DNA from: Paraburkholderia panacisoli
GTDB taxonomy: Bacteria; Pseudomonadota; Gammaproteobacteria; Burkholderiales; Burkholderiaceae
Assembly: GCF_008369935.1 (NCBI RefSeq)
Contig: NZ_VTUZ01000041.1
Location: 23,878 to 87,877, forward strand
Direction: 5' to 3'
DNA: 64,000 nucleotides
The stretch's first letter is position 1. Each line of letters starts with the position of its first letter. Below are positions 33,919 to 40,542 of the stretch, piece after piece. Position numbers and translations under genes: made by a program. A model generated the notes under the pieces. That model was not told where the DNA came from. It did not search any database and saw only the letters and a list, made by a program, of their open reading frames with translations.

Positions 33919-35028
33919 CTAGCCGGCGACGTCGATGGACATTTTCTGGCCCGCGCGCGCCACGGTCATCTCGCTCATGAACTCACTGAACCGATGCATC
34001 ATCACCGCTGCGAGGTGCTTCGCCTTTTCCTCGCAGTCGGAGAATGCATAGAAGCCCGGACCAGCGCTGCTCATCCCCGCATACACCGCGCCCTCGCGTT
34101 GCATCGTCTGGTCGAACTCAAGCATCACGTCGGTCCGGAAAATGCCCTCGAGCACCTTCATGTTGCTCATGCTGTTGAGCTCCCAGCCGTGCTTCAGAAA
34201 CGCAAAGAGGTCGTTGCGATGCAGTGCCGGCCGCAATTTCTTTTCGATGAACTCGCGCCACGCGATGCCGTAACGCTTCTGCCACTCGACAAAATGCGTC
34301 GGCACGAAGCCCGCCTCGGTGGTGCCGGACATGTCCGCGCCCTCGCCATGGGCACGCAGCGCTTCGGTCGACAGCGTGTCGTAATTGCCGACGGCGGTGG
34401 TCACCCAAAGGTTTTCCGAACTCAGGTTGCCGAGGAAACGGCCGTTGCCGTGCTTCTCGTCGACCCAGACCAGGCCGCCGAAAAACAGGCACGCTTCGCC
34501 GACGCCGGTCTCGAGGCCGAAATACACATGCTCGTCATCCTTCGCGTTCTCGACGTAGTTGCGGGTGATCATTTCCCACATGTCGTGTGGCGAAAACGGA
34601 GAGCCGAACAACGCGTTCAAGCCGGCGAGCGTCGCGGTGTTGAACGAGACATTCGAGCCGAAGCCGCTGTGCTTGTGCTGGATGCTGTGCATCCGATCAA
34701 CACGGATGTCGTCGCGTGCATAGCCAACGGCTCGCTTGAACAACTCGAGCATGTGACGCCCGCTCGGCACGTCGCAGCCGCCCTCGCCGCTCGTCGTCCG
34801 GGTGACGGTGATCCGGTGTCCGACCGTGCTGGTCGACACGCCGAGCCCGCCGCCGCCGAAGCCAGGCGCCATCTGCATAAAGTCGAATACCGCGAAGTGA
34901 AGGCGCCCCGGCACCGAGACCTCTGCATGATCGTAGCTCGGTAGCGCCTCGCGCTCCCAGTGCGGCAGCACAGTCAAATTCGCTCCCGGCAGGAACTGCC
35001 CCGTTTTTGCCTTCCACGCCTGATTCAT
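33919..35028 (-). CDS. GHMP-kinase-superfamily protein, beta-RFAP-synthase-like
   Basis: The protein has 369 residues. SVPGRLHFAVFDFMQMAPGFGG near residue 38 (two joined segments) resembles the GRLHFGLIDL start of beta-ribofuranosylaminobenzene 5'-phosphate synthases. KHSGFGSNVSF at 119-129 is placed like the glycine-rich phosphate-binding loop of GHMP kinases. The ATG at 35028 has a perfect GGAGGT nine bases upstream. It opens the minus-strand operon with the radical SAM enzyme, the lyase and the P-loop protein. A role in joining a phosphoribosyl or phosphate group to an acceptor is possible but inferred only from the fold. Confidence 0.72.
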   Translation of the reverse strand: MNQAWKAKTGQFLPGANLTVLPHWEREALPSYDHAEVSVPGRLHFAVFDFMQMAPGFGGGGLGVSTSTVGHRITVTRTTSGEGGCDVPSGRHMLELFKRAVGYARDDIRVDRMHSIQHKHSGFGSNVSFNTATLAGLNALFGSPFSPHDMWEMITRNYVENAKDDEHVYFGLETGVGEACLFFGGLVWVDEKHGNGRFLGNLSSENLWVTTAVGNYDTLSTEALRAHGEGADMSGTTEAGFVPTHFVEWQKRYGIAWREFIEKKLRPALHRNDLFAFLKHGWELNSMSNMKVLEGIFRTDVMLEFDQTMQREGAVYAGMSSAGPGFYAFSDCEEKAKHLAAVMMHRFSEFMSEMTVARAGQKMSIDVAG

Positions 35029-35238
35029 TGCTCTACCTCCATCCTCGTGAGTATTCGTTTGCCAGACGTTTCTCGACCATTTACCTGGCTCTACGAACTT
35101 AAATGCGCAACCGGTCTTTGTCTCATGACGGCGGACATCGCAAACATCATGAACATCGCGGACACGCTGCCCCGCAGCCATCGATTGTTCGCGCTCATCG
35201 TGCACGGTTCGTGCCAGGCACTCTTCTGCGACACGCGG

Positions 35239-35349
35239 TTAGTCCTCGTTCGAGGCAATGACGAAAGCAGCCAGCCCGATTTCAAAAGGCACCGCAATGC
35301 CGGAGAACGTATAGACGTTCAGGGCGCGGTGGATGAACCAGCCCGGCAT
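35239..35349 (-). CDS. 36-residue hydrophobic small protein (candidate)
   Basis: This frame from an ATG at 35349 to a stop at 35239 encodes 36 residues: a polar start (MPGWFIHRALNVYTF), one membrane-length stretch (SGIAVPFEIGLAAFVIA) and an acidic end. AGGA lies seven bases before the ATG. The size and pattern suit a single-pass membrane peptide. It sits about 210 bases upstream of the GHMP-like gene on the same strand, in the promoter region shared by the two biosynthetic operons. It could also be a chance frame. Confidence 0.45.
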   Translation of the reverse strand: MPGWFIHRALNVYTFSGIAVPFEIGLAAFVIASNED

Positions 35350-35706
35350 CAGACGTCCTGCTGGCGACCTGCAACCAACAGATGGGCTTCACCTGTTGGC
35401 CCGGCACCGACATCCAGGCCGCGGCGACCGGCTCCCCGAACGTGCGTCGACAAATCGCAGGACCCGCCTGAATCCGCGCGATACCGGCGACCCTCTTTTG
35501 AAATCCGGCCGCTCCGTTCCGTCACTGCAGGGAAGTGGATGCCCTTCGCGCTGCCCACGAATGACTGGCATGAATCATGCGAAAAGTCGCCACAGGCAGT
35601 GGCCGTCTTAGCACGATTCCCCTTTGCCGTATCCGAACCCGAATCGCATGGCATCGGTCGATTGCCAGTCGTGACTCGCCCTCTTGATCTTTGACGGGAG
35701 CCGCAG
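35350..35706. other. Divergent intergenic region between the two biosynthetic operons
   Basis: No further gene is supported between the small frame and the Coq4-like gene. GGGAG lies before the ATG at 35707. Promoters for the minus-strand and plus-strand operons are expected here and in the stretch 35029-35238. Confidence 0.4.
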
Positions 35707-36477
35707 ATGACAGCAACCTTGAATGGCAACGCGCTGGCGCGACGCCGCATCGATTGGCCGCGCGCTTTGCGGGCGATCAAGGCGCTGAGAGCAAATACAG
35801 ACGATATTCAGCATGCCTATGAAGTGATGATCGCGCTCGACGGCGGCCAGATGGAGACGATGTACCAGCGTTTTCTCAGCGAGCCGGGCGCCGCGGCGCT
35901 GCTTTCCGAGCAGCCGTCACTGCTCGCCACGCTCGGGGATTCCGACACGCTGCTCGACTTGCCGCCGGGCTCGTTCGGCCGCGCTTACATGGCGATGATG
36001 GAGCACAGCGGCTATCGCGCCGATGGTCTGCTTCAGGCGAGCCGGCTGGCCGCGGGCCTCGAAGAAATCCTCCCCGGCCCGGACCGTCAGTGGTTCATCG
36101 AGCGCAGCGGCTGCATTCATGACCTGCTGCACGTGCTGACAGGCTATGGGCAGGACTGGGCCGGCGAGACCTCGCTTCTCGCGTTCGACTGCGGCCTCGA
36201 ACCGATGCGTGCGCGCCTCGTGGGTCTGCTCGGCACCGCGCTGACTGCGCCGTGGTGGCCGAACTTCTGGGTCCATCGTTTTCTGCGCCGCGCGTGGCTG
36301 CGTGGGAAGCGCGCCCGCATTCCCCTTTCATACCGCTGGGAAGTCGCGTTACAGCTGCCACTCGAAGCCGTCCGCTCCGAGCTGGCGATCGAGCCGGTCG
36401 CGCTCGCCCACCCACAGGGCATCCTGGCCGGCGGCCAGACGCTGCCGTGGCGCTACGCCGCGTCGAGCAACGCGTGA
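35707..36477 (+). CDS. Coq4-family protein
   Basis: This 256-residue protein carries the Coq4 metal motif intact: His138-Asp139, His142 and Glu154, in the HDxxHx11E spacing. Coq4 proteins act in ubiquinone biosynthesis, where they support decarboxylation and hydroxylation at ring carbon 1. Here the gene starts the plus-strand operon with an acyl carrier protein, a UbiA-like protein and fatty-acid-type enzymes, not with other ubiquinone genes. It may therefore modify an aromatic or quinone-like intermediate of the unknown product. GGGAG precedes the ATG. Confidence 0.83.
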   Translation: MTATLNGNALARRRIDWPRALRAIKALRANTDDIQHAYEVMIALDGGQMETMYQRFLSEPGAAALLSEQPSLLATLGDSDTLLDLPPGSFGRAYMAMMEHSGYRADGLLQASRLAAGLEEILPGPDRQWFIERSGCIHDLLHVLTGYGQDWAGETSLLAFDCGLEPMRARLVGLLGTALTAPWWPNFWVHRFLRRAWLRGKRARIPLSYRWEVALQLPLEAVRSELAIEPVALAHPQGILAGGQTLPWRYAASSNA

Positions 36478-36494
36478 ACAGAGAGGATCCCAGC

Positions 36495-36824
36495 ATGGCC
36501 AGCACACCGAAGAATGCGTCGACGCGAAACAGCGTATTCGAAATCGTACGCACACAGCTTCTGCACGTCTGCCGCGAGCATCAGCGCGACTTCGACGCCG
36601 AGATTCACCTTGAGAGTTCACTCATCGCCGATCTCGGCCTCGACTCGCTATCGCTCGTCGAAGCGGTTGTCGCACTCGAGCAGGCGTTCGGCATCGAGCG
36701 CCTACCGCTAGAAGCGTTGAACGAAGGAGGCAACGAAGCGTATTTCACAGTCGGATCGCTGGTGGACCTGTGCATCCGGCACGCCGCAGTCTGTGTCGCC
36801 GCCGATGAGGGGATGCGCGCATGA
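36495..36824 (+). CDS. Acyl carrier protein
   Basis: This 109-residue carrier protein has the phosphopantetheine site in LIADLGLDSLSLVEAVVALE, with Ser51 as the attachment point. It is longer than FabB-type ACP by an N-terminal helix, consistent with a stand-alone carrier of a specialised pathway. It starts 17 bases after the Coq4-like gene and overlaps the UbiA-like gene by four bases. The fatty acyl-AMP ligase later in the operon is the likely loading enzyme, and the desaturase and reductase may act on the bound chain. Confidence 0.93.
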   Translation: MASTPKNASTRNSVFEIVRTQLLHVCREHQRDFDAEIHLESSLIADLGLDSLSLVEAVVALEQAFGIERLPLEALNEGGNEAYFTVGSLVDLCIRHAAVCVAADEGMRA

Positions 36825-37738
36825 GCCCGCGTCTTTCTCTGGCCACCTCGCATACCCGGCGTGGCCGGCTTGCCGCTGCGGCAGCCGCTTTCGGCAACAC
36901 GCTCGGCCGCATACCGCTGGCGGCCGAGGCCATGCCGATCGCCGGCGCGTTCATCTGCTCGCTTCTGCTGTACGGACGGATAGCCGGCGTCGCCCTCGAA
37001 CCGGGCTGGCGTGTACTGGCCGGCCTTGCGTCCTTCTTCCTGCTGTTCGTCCAGCTTCGCCTGATCGACGACCTCGACGACCTCGAACGCGACTATCCCG
37101 CCGGACACGCGCTGTCGGCGCGACGCGCGGCACTGCGTGCACGCCTGCTCGCCAGCCTCGCGGCAGGCGCGATCCTGCTCGTTGCGCTGAACAGCGCAAT
37201 GGAGCACGCATGGACAGCCGCCGCTGCTGCCACCGCACTGGCCTTCGCCGCCCCTTTCGCTTTCAAGCGGCTGTTCCCGACCCGTCCGTTGCTCTGCTTA
37301 CCCGCTTTCGAAGGTGCGCCATTCGCCATCTTCATGTACTGCTATTTCTTATGGCGCGATATGGCCGACCGCGAATTGAGCTTCTACGTTGTCGTGTGCG
37401 TAGCGGGTTCGATGTGGACCGGCTACGAGTTCTGGAAGTTCTCGCGCAAGGTTGGCACCACTGCACTGCAGCCCTATCACCTCTCTGCGCGCGCAGTCCG
37501 GGTCGCGCTGAATGCCCTCCTGATTCTGGCGCTGAGCGTCAACGTGTCGCTTGCACACCTGGCAGGCCTGTCGCAAACGTACTCAATCTATGCCGCGACC
37601 TTGCCACTCGTGTGGCTCGTCTGGCTCAACGCGCGCTGGCCGGGCCCCGCGAGCAGGCCGGGCCGGCCACGCTGGGCCGGCACCCGCTTCGTCGTCGCCG
37701 TCGAGTTCGGACTGCTGGCCGGGCTTCTCCTCAAATGA
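36821..37738 (+). CDS. UbiA-like polytopic membrane protein
   Basis: This 305-residue protein has about eight hydrophobic segments. Segment two ends in RLIDDLDDLERDYPAG, which fits the first aspartate-rich motif of UbiA prenyltransferases (NDxxDxxxD, with Asp for Asn). The second motif is less clear, near EFWKFSRKVG. UbiA enzymes transfer prenyl or other lipid chains onto aromatic rings in the membrane. With Coq4 upstream, a role in attaching or handling an aromatic acceptor is attractive. The start overlaps the ACP stop (ATGA), so the two are coupled. Confidence 0.72.
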   Translation: MSPRLSLATSHTRRGRLAAAAAAFGNTLGRIPLAAEAMPIAGAFICSLLLYGRIAGVALEPGWRVLAGLASFFLLFVQLRLIDDLDDLERDYPAGHALSARRAALRARLLASLAAGAILLVALNSAMEHAWTAAAAATALAFAAPFAFKRLFPTRPLLCLPAFEGAPFAIFMYCYFLWRDMADRELSFYVVVCVAGSMWTGYEFWKFSRKVGTTALQPYHLSARAVRVALNALLILALSVNVSLAHLAGLSQTYSIYAATLPLVWLVWLNARWPGPASRPGRPRWAGTRFVVAVEFGLLAGLLLK

Positions 37739-37764
37739 CATGCAACTCTGGATGGTCCTCCACA

Positions 37765-38847
37765 ATGAATAAGCACGTTCTCGTCACCGGTGCGCGAGGT
37801 CTGCTGGGCGCCGAAGTGATCGCCCGGCTGACGGCAATGGGATACCCGGTCGTCGCATTTCTGCGCTCCGATGGTCCAGTTGTCCGCAACGACGGCACGC
37901 CGCTCGCAGCAACGCCGTACCGCGGCCACACGCCCGCTGCCGGAACCCTCGCATGTGTGCAAGGCGACGTCGCCGAAACCCACCTTGGGCTCGATGCGGA
38001 AACTTACGATGCACTGCGCGCGGCGACAGCCGCGATCGTCCACTGTGCCGCGCTGACCAGCTTTGGGCGCAAGCCCGAGGTCTACGAGGCAATCAACTTT
38101 CGCGGCACCGAGCGCATCGTCGAGTTCGCGCAACGACGCAGCGATGCGCCGATTCCGCTGCTCTATGTGAGCACCGCCTATGTCTGCGGCGAGCGCCCCG
38201 GCGTGTTCAGCGAGGACGATCTCGAACTTGGCCAGCGTCTGGGCAACCCGTATGAGCAGAGCAAGTACCGCGCGGAACAGTCGGTGCGAGCGGCGATGCG
38301 CACCGGCCTGCCCGCGGCGGTCCTGCGCCCGTCGATCATCGTTGGCGACTCGGCGACCGGCGTGATCCGCAAGTTCGACACGCTCTACACCGTCGTGCGC
38401 CTGACGGCCGCGGGACTCGTGCGCACGATGCCCGGCGACTACGGCGCAACGTTGAACATCGTGCCGATCGACTGGGTCGCGGACTGCGTAGTCGAGGCGC
38501 TGGCGAAGTTCCCGCTCGTGCGAGGACGCACGCTGCATCTGACTTCGGGCACGCCAACCACGCTGCGCGAAATCAACGACGTATGCGCGGAGTTTCCATC
38601 GTTTCACGTACCTCGCTATGTGCCGCGGCACGTCTTCGATGCCGCCGCGATGAAACCGCTCGAGCGGCGTTACTACGATGAGGTCGTGAAACTCTACGAA
38701 TCGTACCTGACGCGCCAGGTGCGCTTTGCACGAGACGCGACCGCCGCCATCCTGCCGGCTTTGCCGCGCGCGACGGGCAAAACGCTGCTGCGCAGGATCT
38801 TTCGTTATGGGATCGCGGCGGGCTACTTTGTGCCGCGCACGGCTTGA
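37765..38847 (+). CDS. Extended SDR, thioester-reductase / male-sterility-like
   Basis: This 360-residue protein has VTGARGLLGAEVIARL for NAD(P)H binding, HCAALTSFGRKPEVYEAINF, STAYVCGERPG and the catalytic NPYEQSKYRAEQ. Its length and order of motifs match the NAD-binding_4 reductases, which reduce carrier-bound acyl thioesters to aldehydes or alcohols, and related epimerase-like proteins. In this operon an acyl-ACP is the natural substrate. I use the ATG at 37765; an in-frame ATG at 37735 overlapping the previous stop is possible but has no ribosome site. Confidence 0.82.
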   Translation: MNKHVLVTGARGLLGAEVIARLTAMGYPVVAFLRSDGPVVRNDGTPLAATPYRGHTPAAGTLACVQGDVAETHLGLDAETYDALRAATAAIVHCAALTSFGRKPEVYEAINFRGTERIVEFAQRRSDAPIPLLYVSTAYVCGERPGVFSEDDLELGQRLGNPYEQSKYRAEQSVRAAMRTGLPAAVLRPSIIVGDSATGVIRKFDTLYTVVRLTAAGLVRTMPGDYGATLNIVPIDWVADCVVEALAKFPLVRGRTLHLTSGTPTTLREINDVCAEFPSFHVPRYVPRHVFDAAAMKPLERRYYDEVVKLYESYLTRQVRFARDATAAILPALPRATGKTLLRRIFRYGIAAGYFVPRTA

Positions 38848-38865
38848 CGTTTAGGGAGCCTCACC

Positions 38866-40527
38866 ATGTTGATGACTGATCCGATGCTCGCCGACCTCTG
38901 GCAAAAATCGCGGGCCGCACTGAGCACCCAGTTCGAACAGCGGGCACCGAGCGCCGTCTTTCTCGAAGGCTCGATCGCCGAAGGCTTCGGTAACGAGCGC
39001 TCCGACGTCGACTTCGTCGCGATTGTCGATAGAGGGCTCGAACCGGCCACGATGCCGTACATCCTGTTCATCGACGGCCGCCGGGTCGAAGTGAGATTGC
39101 TGAGTCCGGCGCGCCTGCGCCGCGAACTCGCGCAGGTCCGCGAAGCACTGGGCAAAGGCCGTCGTGCGGTTGCGCGCCTGTCATGGAATCTGCTCGAGCG
39201 TTGCCAGCGCTTTATCGGCGCGCTGCCGATCGACAACCCGGCGTTGATCGAGACGCTGCAAGCCGGGCTCGGCCGCGAGGCGCTCTGCGAGGCGGTGGCG
39301 CTGTGGTTCGACGATTTCGCGCGCCAGACCGGCCGCTATGCGGTGGCGATGTTCGCGCTCGGCGAGCCCGACTACGCACGCGCCTGGATCAGGACCGCCG
39401 CGTTTCATGCGGCGAAGAGTCACGTGGCACGCCTCGGCGAGTGCTACATGGGCCCGAAATGGCTGTCGCTGCAACTCGAACGCGCGGCCGTCGACGCCGG
39501 CCGCGTCGGCCGTCTCTGGAACCTGCTGCACGCACCGCGCGAGCATGGCGCGGAAAGCGGGTTCCTCGCGGCGGGGGTCGCGCTGATCCGTGAGTTCGGC
39601 GTCAACGGTGTGAACCTCGTGGCCGACAACGTGCTGATCGGCCCTGGCAAAGACACGACGACGTGGCAGATTGGCGAGCGAGTCCATGTGCTGCGAGGTA
39701 GCGACGTCTTTGCGCTCGACGACGAAGCGGCCCGGGCCTGGCGTGCGATCACCTTCGACACGCCCTGCACGGCCATCGCCAGCGCTGGCGACGCGCAGGC
39801 GGCCAGCCGGCGCCGCGCGCTGATCGCCGGGTTCAGCCGGCTGGGCCTCGTCAGCCTGCGCTGGAAGGGCAGCGGAGAAATCCACGCCCGTCAGCAGGCG
39901 ACTTCGACGCCGGTGTCCCGTGCCCCCTTGATCTCGATCGACGGCGCGCGCCTCGCGGCCGGCCGCGAGACCGGTGCCCAGTTGCTGCCGATGCCCGCTG
40001 GACGCTTCGCCGAAGCGGGTCTCGAGATGATCTGGGCCAACATCGGTCTCGAGAACGCGCGCGAGGACGCCCAAGGTGCACTCCAGCGCGGCCAATGGAA
40101 GGTGCTCGAGTACGCGCTGCAGCGGATGATGCAGACCGCCTGCATGGTCACGCTCGGGGCGCACGGCGTGACGCCGCAGTCGACGATGGAAGAAGCGACG
40201 CTCGACGCGATCCGGCTGCTGCCTCTCGATGCGGCGCTGATCGACGGCATCCGCGAACTCGAACAGTGTTCGATCGGAGCGGCACGCGACGCGCAGCGTT
40301 ACGTCGCGCTGGCCGATGAGCTGGCGCAGCGGCTGCGCAACCTCGGCGGCGACCCGCAATTTCCGGCGAGCTTCGATACGACGTCGGGTTGGCGCGGGAC
40401 GATCCACGCCGCCTACGACTGGATCAACCTCGGCGCGCATCTCCACGCGCGCTTCCCGCAGACCGCTCACGGCGGGCGCGGTACCGCCGAGGAAGCGAGA
40501 GATCTGCTCGCTTCGTCGAGCACCTGA
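38866..40527 (+). CDS. Nucleotidyltransferase-fold protein with PqqD-like segment
   Basis: This 553-residue protein begins with a DNA polymerase beta-type nucleotidyltransferase core, GSIAEGFGNERSDVDFVAI at residues 35-53, including the Ser-Asp-x-Asp metal pair. A helical middle follows. Residues about 270-332 (VHVLRGSDVFALDDEAARAW to FSRLGLV) have the strand and helix order of PqqD-type peptide-binding domains. The rest is helical and unknown. Such a combination would fit an enzyme that transfers a nucleotide to a carrier- or peptide-bound substrate. The nucleotidyltransferase call is good; the PqqD-like call is an inference from pattern. Confidence 0.7.
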   Translation: MLMTDPMLADLWQKSRAALSTQFEQRAPSAVFLEGSIAEGFGNERSDVDFVAIVDRGLEPATMPYILFIDGRRVEVRLLSPARLRRELAQVREALGKGRRAVARLSWNLLERCQRFIGALPIDNPALIETLQAGLGREALCEAVALWFDDFARQTGRYAVAMFALGEPDYARAWIRTAAFHAAKSHVARLGECYMGPKWLSLQLERAAVDAGRVGRLWNLLHAPREHGAESGFLAAGVALIREFGVNGVNLVADNVLIGPGKDTTTWQIGERVHVLRGSDVFALDDEAARAWRAITFDTPCTAIASAGDAQAASRRRALIAGFSRLGLVSLRWKGSGEIHARQQATSTPVSRAPLISIDGARLAAGRETGAQLLPMPAGRFAEAGLEMIWANIGLENAREDAQGALQRGQWKVLEYALQRMMQTACMVTLGAHGVTPQSTMEEATLDAIRLLPLDAALIDGIRELEQCSIGAARDAQRYVALADELAQRLRNLGGDPQFPASFDTTSGWRGTIHAAYDWINLGAHLHARFPQTAHGGRGTAEEARDLLASSST

Positions 40528-40542
40528 GCAACGAGGCCCCGA

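Noticed and set aside
34960..35694. A 244-codon plus-strand frame before the Coq4-like gene
   Set aside because: No ribosome site, no motif, and it overlaps the well-supported start of the GHMP-like gene on the other strand.
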